DNA from: Isoperla grammatica
Taxonomy: Eukaryota > Arthropoda > Insecta > Plecoptera > Perlodidae
Direction: 5' to 3'
Length of the DNA: 64,000 nucleotides
Assembly: GCA_945910005.1 (NCBI GenBank)
Contig: OX246738.1
Span: forward strand, 20,727,686 to 20,791,685
Made by a program: the position numbers and the translations under genes. Within the stretch, counting starts at the first letter, position 1. Every line of letters starts with the position of its first letter. Shown here piece after piece: positions 1 to 12,310 of this stretch. The notes under the pieces are model-generated. The model had not been told where the DNA came from. It made no database searches and was given only the letters and a program-made list of their open reading frames with translations.

Positions 1-397
1 GATTATTTAAGAAAACATTTGTTAAAGTATTTTTATTAATATTATGTTTATAATGAAAATTTTAAAATAATAATGTACTGAAATGGAAATATAAAATTTG
101 AAATGAAATATTAACAGCTGTTGGAGCTGTCTGCCTCAAATAAACATAAATGCCAGACTAAGAAAGAAAACGTTATAAAATATCTCGCATACAAAACGTA
201 ATCCTATTAGCGTTATGTGAAGCGAGTTGCTCCCCCACACAATTTTATTCTCTACTCCTCTCTCGGCAGTGCCCAGAGTTTATGTAAACACGGGTAGACG
301 TTACATGGTTTGTCGCTACAAGGAGTCAGAAAAACACGCAAGACAACAGCTGTAAACATTGTTCGTTCCCCCTCCCGCCCCCCACTTGAATGACCGT
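1..397. other. Non-coding, nothing recognised
   Basis: AT-rich sequence with a short C-rich patch near 370. No ORF, tRNA or repeat boundary seen. Confidence 0.5.
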
Positions 398-585
398 GAA
401 TAATGATGGTAGTTCTTTTTTATTTTTTTTATTTTATTTACGTCTATACTATTGCAATCATGCTATTCGAGAAGATGAGGATGAAGGACAATTAAAGTAA
501 ACCCCTGTCCTATGCGAGATTCGAACCTACCGGTGTCCCAACTAAACCGCGTGAGAACCACCGCGGAGAGTTTGTACATTACCTG
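398..585 (-). mobile_element. tRNA-derived SINE copy
   Basis: On the minus strand a tRNA-like head with box B GGTTCGAATC (revcomp near 512-522) is followed by TCATCCTCAT, CTCGAATAGC and a TTGCAA block, then AT-rich tail sequence. Order and spacing match the copy at 11549-11722, with more divergence. The ends are approximate. Confidence 0.55.
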
Positions 586-1025
586 TATAGTACGCGGTGA
601 CTTAAATGCCGATGCCATAATTTAATTAGTAGTTACTTTGTGTGGTTATACAACAATAACCAATAAGATATAATTTAATCTATAGACACCTGTCCTGGCT
701 AAAATTTATGTCTATAAAATGTCTTGTGTACGAGGCATTCTTTAATGTATAACTGTGTTTAAAATCAATCCAATTCGCTCAGTCCATTCGCTCGTTGGTC
801 TCAGCTGTTCTTCTTTTCACCTAACTCATAAAATCATTCTCTTTCTCATAACCGCTCAAGATACTAATAATGTTCTCCAAATCATGGATCACTCATATTC
901 TGCTTTCTAAATGCACTATTGTTAACGTGCTACTCTCTCTACTCGTATTTATAAATCAATGGTTGTAAAGATACCTTCTTTATCGACACCTAGCGCACCA
1001 CGTGACCTCGTGACTCCTATAGACC

Positions 1026-1435
1026 ATGAAAGCTACCAAGAGAAACGGGTTAACTATGACAGGCCAACCGGCTTGGCCAGGTATTTCAAACAATAAAGAC
1101 CACTTGACTCTTTGTAAGTTATTTACTCGAAATAAGCCTTGCGCTTATTACAAGTACAGATCACTTGAAGAGCGCGTTTTGCGAATGCAGTACTATAATG
1201 CCAAGCTTATTTCAATATCCTCCCCGCTTAGAACCAAATATTAAAAAGTTCAATAGGCAAAACGACGACCAAACAAAAACAGACATATTGAATGTTGTCA
1301 ACGGTCTCAAATTGCTATGTTCACACAACTAGGAACCCACGATCTACCCCGAAGTTGATACTGACCAAGTGGATGAAAAAGGCTACTACAACTACATGTG
1401 GTACTACCCTTGATTTATGTCGGAGATGGTAAACT
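1026..1435 (+). pseudogene. Possible decayed coding fragment, unidentified
   Basis: A 72-codon frame from an ATG at 1026 is followed, after a one-base frame change, by a stretch with coding-like composition through about 1435 broken by TAG and TGA stops. Segments such as YPEVDTDQVDEKGYYNYMWYYP look more protein-like than surrounding frames. I cannot name a family, and chance is possible. Confidence 0.2.
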
Positions 1436-2953
1436 TGTAGTTTAGGGAACCCCCTTCGCCACTCACACCCCCCACACCCCGCTCACATTTTAATTATGTC
1501 ATTCACATGTCCTGCAGTCAATAGCTTTTGGTTGATCCTAGTTGCAATTTTGTAAATCACATCCTTTGAAATAGTCAACAATGGCATCAAATATTATCCA
1601 CAGCGATAATAAATGGTGGTGCGGCAAGAAAGTTGCGCTCCGTTTTGCCTGGTGACGCGGCATTGCCAAGCCGGGACGGGAGTGCGTTGCGGCGTAGGGC
1701 CAAGATTTACGGGACTCAAGAAAAGCTCCTTAATTCCATAGGATGTGGCGCGCTGGGATAAAAAGCTTGCGCGTTATTTCCCTGCTTCAATCCTGGCTAA
1801 GAGTGCACTCGGCGCAGATGACGAACTGTGAAACCAATCTTACAAGGAACTCCCTTCCTTCCTTTCATTGTCAAACAACTGCGTATTCACACTTCGAGTT
1901 ATGAGATGGAGAGAGAACGTTTAGTCTTTGTTTGAATATGATACACGTTGGCAAAGTCCTTGTTTAGCAACTTGATTTTGGCTGCAGGGGCCAATCAAAC
2001 TTTCAACTAAGTGGGTAATGGAAGCCTCCGGCTAGGGGGGGGGGGGGGGGGAAGAGAGGGGTGGAAAGGGAGGGATACAGCCCGGTCGTTTTGGCGTTTT
2101 GGTGGCGACGGTGGACTTTCTCTAGTCAAACATCTTAACGGAGGGAACATCATTGACTTTAACTTCCGTTAACTGACACATATAGGACTATTTAATTAGC
2201 TATCGAATGTCGACGGAATGGTGATAGAGGTGTCATAAATCCAAATTCATACGAACGTCAATCTGAATTTTAAAATGTCCGAACATGTGTATCATCATGT
2301 GTATCTTTTCGAGGAATGCCAGACTAATTACTCAAAATCCATATACACAAATGCGAAAATATAGAAACATCAAAATGAGAGTTTGAGAGAGCTATATTAT
2401 GAGTGTGTAGTCAGTCCCAGCTGAGATTTATCTCTAGAATATTATTATCGCTGGAAACAACAGGCATGACAAGTAGTTATTATTACCAAACCAGTCTCAG
2501 TGTAGCTTTCAGTTGGGCTCAGAACATGGAAACATGGCAGGACAGGAAACATGTTGGAAGATTAACATGCATACTGTTAGGCTAGTATGAAACACCAGCA
2601 CACTTTGTGCACCCCCATTGCGTGGATTTGAATGGCTTATTTAAAACGTGTATCACACGAAACGAAAGTGATTTACATTCCGAACGTAACTAGTGATGAG
2701 TTCAAAATAAATCAGCTCTGTAAATGAGTAGATACAATGTAATATACTTACTTATATATGCAGTTTATTGATATTGTATTAAATTAGGCAAATACAAATT
2801 TATATTCACATTAAAGTAATTGACAGACTATCCGATTGGTCTAAAACAAGAGGTCGTCTAATACATCCTTTTCTTCTTCTAATACATCAGCTCATGCAGC
2901 CAGTTATCCCCTTTACCCCCCCCCCCCCCCCCAACCGGGCACCCAACAGACTA
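1436..2953. other. Non-coding with G/C homopolymers
   Basis: A moderately GC-rich, CpG-containing patch at about 1620-1760, a poly-G block near 2035-2051 and a poly-C block near 2919-2932. The short frame at about 2403-2585 shows no protein-like features. No gene recognised. Confidence 0.5.
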
Positions 2954-3201
2954 GGGCCCAGATTCACAAAGCTGCCTGTGCTAAGACGTTCTAGTTTAGG
3001 CAAATCTTAGTGATATAATGTCACACATATGTCGTTTTGCAATGTCATACAGATATAATATAGTAAAATATAAACAATTTAACTAATAATTTTTTATTTT
3101 GAATGTGTAGTAATAGCCAGAGATGACTTATCTAGCAATGATTTGCCTTACGTAGGACAACTTAGAGTTAGACAATTAGAAATGTTTGTAAATCCAGGCC
3201 C
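2954..3201. mobile_element. MITE, GGGCCCAGATTCACAAA family
   Basis: The left end GGGCCCAGATTCACAAA and right end TTTGTAAATCCAGGCCC are imperfect inverted repeats, and GGCAAATC/GATTTGCC recurs inside. Ends of this type occur in MITEs of many animals. The target duplication is not resolvable. Confidence 0.5.
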
Positions 3202-6200
3202 TGTACTATATAGAAACTAGTGTACAATACATTATAATCGCTCTAGTATATGTCTAAACGTTAACCAAGATGATTGAGGGTAAGGGGGGGGGGGAGGGGG
3301 GGGATACATTCCCTGCTCGCGATATTCCTATTCACATATATTACATGATGTCATGGTTCGGGTACTCTATCTGTAGTCCGTCTACCGAGGGGGAGGTGTA
3401 GGGGGAGTTATTCGTACACCGTTGTAGGGGGTGGTGCAATAGCTAGACGCTAAAGTAGCCGTGGTATTTCGTGGTGTATTGGTTTACCGGGGGTACGGGG
3501 TGAATATAGGAAATCCACTTAGGGAGGTAGGCCAACTTCATTCGTGGTACTAGCATTAGCATTGGCAAAAAGAGTAACGGGAAAACTCAAATTAATAAAA
3601 AAGCAAATAAAAAGTAAGGAAAGCGAGGAAATGAAAGAAAAATGACACCAAGGTGAACATGTAGAGAGATAATTCACTAACATTTGCTGATACGAAACAA
3701 AAACGTTGAACGAATAGTAGGCGAGGAAAATGGTACTATGCGCGTTTACTTCATCATATCAGTGTACTGGACATACGTATGAGATCACAGTGCAAGCGTC
3801 GGTAGTGCAGTCGACTTCAATGTCTGTAAGATCGCGACCGCACAGTTTCAGCAGGAAACTTATTAGGATAATGGGAGTTGTGATTATAAATCTCAGCCAA
3901 TTCGTCTTCAAGGAGATTGAGTCGATAAATGGTTGAAGGGACGCACATCAAAGGGTTTTGGCTTTTTAATCATCGGCACAATAGAGTAGAGAGAACATTA
4001 CTTAATTTGAAAAGAACTAAAGACTGGTCTTTTTGATAGAACTTTGAAAAATAGTAAAACACGATTTGGAAATATTGGCAACATCGCCTTATCGTTACAA
4101 TCTGTAATCAATCAAAATTTCTCATTTTTAATACATGAGCTTGATTAATTTATTTTCTTATGACGCTCTATGGAAAATGATTATTACTAAATGTAATTAT
4201 TGACTTTCTTATCTTCTTCCTAAGAAATAAATGGTCAACGCCACAGGAAAAATCTTTTGATATTTAAGCATGAAAATGTATTAAATAAACCTATGATATT
4301 TACTTTTTAAATTTTTATTTTGATTATGGATAATCAATAAATTACGATTTTATATAGCCAAGACGATAAACTGGTTAAAAACGCGCGAATGATGTTTTGA
4401 TGATTTTTTATAAAGTACTCGTATAACACTGCATGTAAAATGTACACCATAAATCGACATTTGCGGTGCACCATAATTCTGTTGGACACAATTAAAAGCA
4501 TCAATTAAAAAACAATTTATATTTCCGATTCAATTATAAATTAAAAACTTCATTATTGGTAACGTTTGATGTACGGATGTGTGATACATACAGTGCGCAC
4601 TAATGAACCTAACAACTAGACCTTGTTACTGAAACGCACATTCAGTTAATTGGGAATCATACTAATATGATTGGTACCACGCGGGCATTTGTCATCGGAG
4701 TTAGCTAATAAACTCTATATCCCACCAATGTGTTTTTGCTTTTGAATCAATCACTGAAATTGGCTACAATTTCACATGCAAACCACGTTTATCACTTTCG
4801 TTATTTCACAAGAAGTATTACAACGAACATAATTATTCTCTTCACGTATATCTCCTTATGGACACAAAGAGATTATTAATCGTTTAATAAGTTATTTTGT
4901 ATAATTCATTCCCTAGTGAGATTTTCGATGTGTTTACACGTATGTGTCTGTCAATGGTTATTACATAACACATGCTTTATGTGCTTGTGTGCGCATTATG
5001 TGTTAGAAGCAATTAGGCCTTGAGCACAAACGTCCCTAGTGAGTGGAGAACCATTACGCCCGGTTAAGATATGAACGTTCAAATTACTGCATCGGTTCGT
5101 ATCAATAAACGATACGTTATCAAGAGCGCAGCTCTCCTCTGAACTAGAGGGACTTTGTATATCCAGCCCTACAGTACAAACTAGTTAATATTACATCAGC
5201 TGTGTTTAGCTATTACCAGGTAAAGACATTTCTGTAGCTTCTATTCTGATAATAGCCAAGGTCGAAAAGCGAACCTCATGAGGGTTAACAAAACGTTGTA
5301 GAAAATAGAGAAGAGAGGAGTTTTTTTTACGATGTAATTTGAATTTTAAATTTATATTTTTCAGTGTAATCTTGTCTATTAAATTCATGTTCTATTCTCA
5401 TAAGCCATTAATAACAACAAATACCATCTCAGAACGATAGATCTCTTAGATAGCTGATGTAACCGTTATCGCAGAACTAAGAATATTGACCGAGATTCTA
5501 AGTGAAACACGTCTCTCGTCGGTATGATAATTGCATAAGAAAGTTACTGCCAACGATAATCCTGGCTGAAACTCACCATTACATTACGCGTGTCATTCCA
5601 CGGACCACAAAAAGGAATTTTTTTAGCTGTTTGTCTTTTTTTAAACTAGATACCAATTTAAGTTTTAGGCAAAGATCATTAATCCCAAAATACTGTTCTC
5701 TGTTATACAAAGCTTTTTTTATAAATTCATTTTGTGTTTGCTAGTATCTTGCATATTCACCACACAAATGTAGATATGATTTAAAATTAAACGCTTTTAT
5801 TATGTAAAGATAAACTTTTATAGGGCCTCGCACATTGATTATTTACATGAATCAACCACGTTTTCATTGCCTGTGCGTATATGTGTACCGTTTCATCAAT
5901 TATTGGACACAACCATGACAGTGGTTCCTATTTTTTATCCCATGTGTTACATACATTGTAGCACAACATTAGTGGAGTACCATAATTTCACAGGTACTTG
6001 TGTACTCATAAATACGGTTTATCGAACTTTTATATCTCTCATGTTTTGATGTAGTTCATTCACGCCAACAACAGTAAAAAATAAAATACTTCAAGCTTTT
6101 GGTAGTTTCCTTTTACACATGATACTCACAATCAATCAACCTACATTCTTATTTTATCTCAGGTTAAAATAGCCCTTAAGTGATCTGGTTTTGCATTGTT

Positions 6201-6424
6201 TAACGTGTAAATTATCTTTTATTTCAGGTAAGTGGTACATTCGCCCCCTCGGATCGCCGACCGTTGTGTGAGAGCCGATTAGAGGTAGGCCTACAGCATT
6301 TTATGATTGATTCAAATGCTACGGGGAGCAACATTAACGTAGACACCTCGTGAACCCAGCCTGGTGTGGATCAACTCCAACAAACTGGAACGTTTATTCT
6401 TGTTACGGTAAATCATTCACAACA
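3202..6424. other. Non-coding, G-rich then AT-rich
   Basis: 3280-3560 is G-rich with several GGGG runs on the plus strand. The remainder is AT-rich with scattered short frames lacking family features. Confidence 0.5.
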
Positions 6425-6545
6425 CACCTTAAATACATTCTGTACTTATGGTCTACCCACTCGGTTACAAGAACTGATTTTCAGTTGGAGACATACTAAT
6501 ATTATGATGTAGTTCATTGCTAAGACGGCTTCAAAGTCACAGTTT
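6425..6545 (-). repeat. Dispersed repeat A copy, divergent
   Basis: GTCTACCCACTCGGTTACAA (6451-6470) and AACTGATTTTCAG align with the other copies. The following segment, with TTCATTGCTAAGACGGC, aligns to TTCGTTGCTATCACGGC in the 16.3-kb copy and to the end of the 34-kb copy. Confidence 0.5.
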
Positions 6546-6596
6546 ACATGTACACCAGCACCGTATTGCAAATAGATTTAAGTAGAATTACAAAGT

Positions 6597-6650
6597 AAAA
6601 AAAAAAAAAAAACAGTTCTAGCCGGGAATTGAACCCGGGACTTCCTATGA
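6597..6650 (-). repeat. tRNA T-arm fragment followed by T17
   Basis: The minus strand contains the perfect T-arm CCGGG-TTCAATT-CCCGG, then CTAGAACTG and a run of 17 T (a strong Pol III terminator). No D-arm, anticodon arm or matching 5' acceptor is visible upstream. It is therefore a fragment or decayed SINE head, not a tRNA gene. Confidence 0.45.
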
Positions 6651-9600
6651 ATTTAAAAACAGGAATAAACCCAAAAACCCAAAGTGTTTTATTACGGCCG
6701 TGATATCTGTCAGTTATATCATCCTTGTGCATCCATATATAACTTTATAAGACTTTTGACTTTTTCTTCCCAAACGATCCCATAAATTTTGTTTAATCTA
6801 TCCTTTTGACCTTCTAGACAAAGCACTTTCCTTAACAATGCGAACCCAAAAATGGACCCGTATGTTGGTACAAGCTACTGTAATATTTCATTTACAATAT
6901 TTAAAGTCCTTTGACAGTATATATTTCTTTTCGAATAGCTTTTAAATGAAATTGTGAGGTTCCTCTGTGGCTGCGTCTTGAATATCGCGGGCCACGCGCG
7001 TCCTCCCCAGGGTAGTCTTATCCTCAACTCGGGCCAGCCCTGATTTATGCCACACTTTATTCATCCTCTCCACAAGGGTGAATCAACATGATCTAAAGCT
7101 TCCGGACAACGAAAAACCTAGACGTGATTTCGCTTCCAAATCAAGTTTTTGGGGTAAAATGTTTTAGCCCCTATAACGCGGAATCCTGAGTTATTATTAT
7201 TGGTCTTCGGAATGTTCATGCATTGGGTTTGGGAGGAATACTCCCTAGACTCGGCTGTGGCTACTCACCAGAAGTTCATCGAACGTTGGTTGGTGTTACT
7301 GGGGCCAGGAACTCCCTAGACGCTGAGGAACCACATCCTGCATAGTTGAGTTGGATAAACCTAACAACCTGATATTAAACGACATTTTAAGTGATCGTTG
7401 ATACACGAAATAATAACTACATAGAATGTATGATGACATTTCCAAAACCAATACTATTGTTTAACGTTACTGGTTGTCACGAAAGTTGAGAGAGAAAATG
7501 TGTTTACAGTTCACCGAAATACGCAACCCGCACAAACGATTATATTTTAAAATTATAATATTCATTCGTGGAAGACCAAAATTTCTGTTAAATAATTCTG
7601 AAGTGGCCGTATCACTTATATTATTACATTAATCTGCTTAGCAGCTTTTCGTTATAATAAATATATGGTTGTGATGTATAATATGTTTCGTTTATAATAC
7701 ATACTTTCAGGTGGTCAATTCATTACGTTCAGTGCATCATATTTAATAGCATTTGTATAATATGGTGCTTATCATAGGTTATCGGTTATCGCTTTATTGC
7801 GCTTGCGCAGAGAATATTTATACCAAGTGATGAGATCAAATCGTGTGCTAAATCCTGTTGAAGATAATGCAAATGTTCTAGACTTAAATATATATTTAAA
7901 AAAAAAAAATATTTATTACACCAGCATATATTTCTTAACAAATCTGAATGCTGTAGACTGGATGAAACAAAGACGAAAAGTGAGAAAAAAACACTTTATG
8001 TATATCAACAATCCAATGTTTCAAATTCAATGTACGAATTTGTATGTTGTGCGTATTTTAGAAAACTGAAAGTAGTATAGTCACTAAACCAAACATTAAT
8101 TGAAGTTAAAACGTCAAATAAAAAGCAAAGAGACTATTTCAATGCAAGTTTAGGTGGAAATCAAGTAAAACTTAAAATCTGCGTTTATCAAACAAAAGTT
8201 TGTAATCTTTGTCTAAACTCTTTAAATGTAGTGCTTTGTTATAAGCTACCAACCTTAAAATCAAACATTTTTACAAATTTGTTTGAAATGTTTAAAGTTC
8301 TTTAACTGTGAAAATGTAACATTGAGTTACCGTTCTACCGTTACCGTTCTTCTTCATTACCGTTCTAGAAAGCTATGAGAACTAATCTCGCTTTGCGTTA
8401 TTGCGATAAGAACTTAGGATTAAACATTTTGGTATTCGTGTGACACAAATTCACGGATGATACCTTTTTTTTATTATACAAATTACAGTCTGTAGCAAAT
8501 TTGTTGTTTTGTTTTATTGGAACAAGAAAATTAAATCTCTTGATCTCGATTGTATAGAAGAAGTCATGGTGTAAAGTTTTAATACATTGAAACTAAAAAT
8601 GAATTCACAAATGGTCTTTATTGTTTAGTACTGTCTTTTTGCATATTTTTTGAAACCATTATATTCCATTCGTGTTCTGGAATACAAAGGAACATTTTAC
8701 ACTTTTTTATCTGCCTTTTAAAAGTCTTTCCAGATACCTACTTCCTGAGATTTCAGAAAAAGTAATTAAGCTCGTACGCGAAAATCTTTTCAAATAGTCT
8801 GTCTTATCTAATGTCTTTGATCTTGTATAGAACAGGTTTACATTTCTTTGAAATAGAATCACAATACTTCTAAAACCTTGCAGGAAGAGATTTTTCAAAA
8901 TGTCTTTGAAGCGATTTCCGACGAATCTTAAGAAATAGAAACGCGTTCTATTTTCTTCAATAAGTGTGGTAAGCGGATTAAGTTGTGTAAGGGTTTTTGC
9001 GCCTCCCGCAGTCTCACGAAATGACCTATCCTCTTAGGACGCACAAGATTTGTTAGCGAAATTCTCACCGCTAAACCGGTTTCATTAAGACTATGGAGTA
9101 ATCTTAAAGATGAGACAACTATACTCTGCAACTAAAAAACATTATCATACACCGGAGTTATATGGTATATACGAGTCATATTCATGATATGGATTTTTGT
9201 TAACACGAATCCTAGATGCATTTTTAAGTATATCTGTGATTGCCTATTTTTCGTGTTAAATGTATTTTTGTTTTTCTTAAACGCCATTTTTCATTCTTCT
9301 ATATTCTTGTACACAGACCCCTGTTGTACTAACCTTTACTCAAGAATTTGTATAGTGAGTCTCTTCTTTCGCCTTATAACCTCAAGTAGATGGTATAGAG
9401 TCTATAGCAGGGGTCAGAAACTGGCGGTGTGGCAAACTTTCCATAATGACTGTAATACGTACATATCCATGTATAGTTTACGGTACTGTGAAATGGACAT
9501 TTCGTAGACAAACCCTACTAGTCCTGCTAGAGGGTAAACTTTACAGCTTAAAATGTTAAAATCCGTACTCAGACTCGCAACATACTCTAGCTAGAGGTTA

Positions 9601-10389
9601 AGCACCAATCGATCCTGAGTACTGTTACGAAAGCACGAATTCACGATCGGTCCTTAGTTTTGCAACATGCTCGATAACGAACGTCTTATAGTTATATAAA
9701 CAGTAGTTTGCAGATTCGCCACTCGGTTGTAGGATTGGTTTATTTCACCATCTGCACATACCGCATACTGATGTAGGCCTATAGTTTTAATTCCTTGTAT
9801 TTTTACTGCATCAATACGTTCTTCCCCCCCCCCCCCTCCCCCACAAACCCCGTTCTTCTTAACTAAATTGAAGCGCACATGACGTTTACGTAAAGTATGA
9901 TTTAAGTATGTTTTAATTTACTACCTAGTACCTATGAATCGTTAATTTACCGCAGTTCGTTCCCATGAACGAAATCCAGATTTCATACCGAACACTGTGC
10001 AACCTTCAGAGCTCCAGATTTCAGTACAATTCTAGCTAGATGTAGGTGAATGTGAATAGGTAGGGCCGCTATTAACACCGCTCAAAATTATCATGGTTTA
10101 AATAGGTTTAGTTGAAAAAGTAACCAATAAATAGTTTTGTTAGTTGGATTTTGAAAAACTAATCCTTATGGTTGTATAATTTTGAAGCCGATTAGAGGAT
10201 TAATAATTAATTAGTGAATTAAATGACAACAATAATGATTTTAGTACTTGAAATTTCGTTAATCCAGGTTTTAATTATCAATATTGATTAGTAATTACTA
10301 CGTTTTTAATATTATGTAGCGTTTAACCGGTTTTAATATTTGAGACTCACTTCTCCTCTTAAGATAGACTTATCTCTCCGACGCCGGTC
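6651..10389. other. Non-coding, weak inverted ends at about 6957-7335
   Basis: A possible inverted pair GGTTCCTC...GCGTC near 6960 and 7325 might bound an old element of about 375 bp, but the match is short. A poly-C tract sits near 9825. Small minus-strand frames at 8.7-9.1 kb are not recognisable. Confidence 0.4.
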
Positions 10390-10600
10390 TAGACCAATAC
10401 GACTAGCAAAGTGGCTCAGTGGCTGAGCCCTCCGAGCGGTGCCCAATGAATGTGAGATACGCGTCGCGTCCTGGCTCCGTCGCGGACACGCGCGCTGGAG
10501 TGTCCCGGCTTCGAGCCCCAGGACGCAGGACATGTCTGGGGGTGGAGTCCACTACTCTCCACCATTCTTGTGAGAGAGGGGTGTGGCACACCCGCCCTCT
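10390..10600 (+). repeat. GC-rich tRNA-like repeat
   Basis: GTGGCTCAGTGGCTGAG (about 10411-10427) resembles box A, and GGCTTCGAGCCCC (about 10508-10520) resembles box B. They are about 95 bp apart, too far for a simple tRNA, and no cloverleaf closes. The stretch is CpG-rich against AT-rich flanks. A tRNA-derived SINE is the likeliest reading. A long open frame running across it reflects GC content. Confidence 0.35.
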
Positions 10601-11548
10601 ATGCTCTACTTTACATTTCGCGATGCCCCTAATGAAACTTTCTTACAAGTTGATTTACTTGATCGTATATCGTTCCCTTAGACGTCTCTACTTCCTTGAG
10701 TCAAGGACCCGAGAAATTGTTTGTCCCACACGATCATTTAATAAGCTCGATCTGTTTAAACGGAACGCTGACATTTGGCAACGTCTTCAAAGTGAAGGTT
10801 TTATTTGTTTTCCGTCACTTTCCACTGACCGAGAAATAACTTTCACGGCTGTGTTTACTGACTGAACATTGGGAGACTGTATGATATACCCATGTAACTT
10901 ACAATTTCATGTTTTGGTAACTAATAAAACAATGTGCGTGCTTACTCTAATAGAACAATCCATGGATTAGTTAAGACCAATTTATAGTAGGGTTGAACGA
11001 TTCTTTATTCTTGCTTGACGATTAGATTTGTTCGAAACTAAAGTGTTATTTAAATCTCGCGAATATTTACCCTTTTAGCGAGATAAGATAAGAGTAATAA
11101 CCACGTTTCAGAACACAATCGCATATTATTCTCAAGTGCGACGTTAATCCTTTAACTAAGTTGTACCAATTTATTATGGTTAAGATAAAATAAATATTGC
11201 CAAAAATTGGTATAAGCACTAATTATATAGCATATCATGTTCACAAACAATAATGTTAATGTTGCTTTGTCCGTTTATGCAAGGATATTATTATGAGTAT
11301 CGTCAAAGCTCTTCTCGTTGATATTGTTAAGGAACTTCCCGCTTAGCGCTAGTAAGTGTATCGTTACTTTAGAACTCATATCTAAATATGTTTGTTGAGA
11401 AGAAATATTACTAGTGTTGAATAATCTTCAAAGACTTCAGATGCAAGACTATCGTAGGCTCACCTAGTTCGTCTGTTCGCTTAAAACCACCTCCAACAAA
11501 GTGATGGCTTTTGTATGATGAGAGAAATTTCAATTTTGCCTGGTAAAT

Positions 11549-11722
11549 GATGATGATATTTGGAGTTTTAAGTCCCTCATTTTTGCAACAAGGCTAATCG
11601 AGACAGTGATTGGGTGATTATGAGGATGAAAAAACGCTACATGACATCCCTGCCCAAGCCAGGATTCGAACCTGGACCGCAGAAACCGCGAACGCCTAAT
11701 CGACCTCGGCCAACTGCGCCGG
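11549..11722 (-). mobile_element. tRNA-derived SINE with target duplication
   Basis: The minus strand has a box A-like GCGCAGTTGGCCGAGG, a perfect T-arm CCAGG-TTCGAAT-CCTGG containing box B, then a body containing CTCGATTAGCCTTGTTGC and an (ATC)n end. The 9-bp direct repeat CTGGTAAAT flanks it (11540-11548 and 11723-11731), direct evidence of insertion. The acceptor ends do not pair, so this is a SINE and not a tRNA gene. Confidence 0.75.
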
Positions 11723-12119
11723 CTGGTAAATACAAAATATAAACCCTTCTTCTTATGTGCGATGCAAGATTTCCCCCAAAATATGGAGCCTGGTATGTTA
11801 AATAAAGATGATGTTTTCATTTGATTGAGTGAGTGATCACTGAACCACTTGAATAAATGTGTAAAGAGAAGCTACTCAAAATATTGTATGATTTATTTTG
11901 GTGGGGGTGCCGGGTTTGTTTGTGTACAAAATATGTGACGTAATAGTTATTTGCTATTGAACTTACGGTCCTTGGAGTGTGAGAAGATACCAATGTATAT
12001 TACTATGCGTTAAGAAGAAGGGATTGGCCTACTTTCAGAATAAAAATCGCCCGAAATCTTAATTTTTAAATTATATCTCAAGAATGCTACTCGAAATCGA
12101 AACTCTGAGGCAATAGCGT

Positions 12120-12310
12120 ACTGTGGTTTGGTAAGTCCTACAGACTGAGTGATAAATATCAAATATCATAGTCATTATAGGGTTTTCATTTTATTATTAA
12201 ATCTATAATTAGTAACAACAATTCAATACAAACTACAACCATACTGATTAAATTGTTAGATACACTTATATCATTCACAATTAAGTCCATATGACTTACC
12301 AAACCACAGT
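12120..12310. mobile_element. MITE with perfect 18-bp TIR
   Basis: ACTGTGGTTTGGTAAGTC at 12120-12137 is exactly repeated in inverse at 12293-12310. The 155-bp interior is AT-rich and non-coding. GT abuts both ends, but no convincing longer target duplication is seen, so the superfamily is open. Confidence 0.65.

Noticed and set aside
6957..7335. A 375-bp MITE bounded by GGTTCCTC...GCGTC
   Set aside because: The inverted match is short and interrupted by an insertion, and no target duplication was seen.
10419..10865. 148-codon frame as a real protein
   Set aside because: It runs through a GC-rich tRNA-like repeat and then AT-rich DNA with abrupt composition change and no recognisable domain.
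11640..11735. tRNA gene on the minus strand
   Set aside because: The T-arm is perfect, but the acceptor and anticodon stems do not form and a flanking 9-bp duplication marks it as a SINE.
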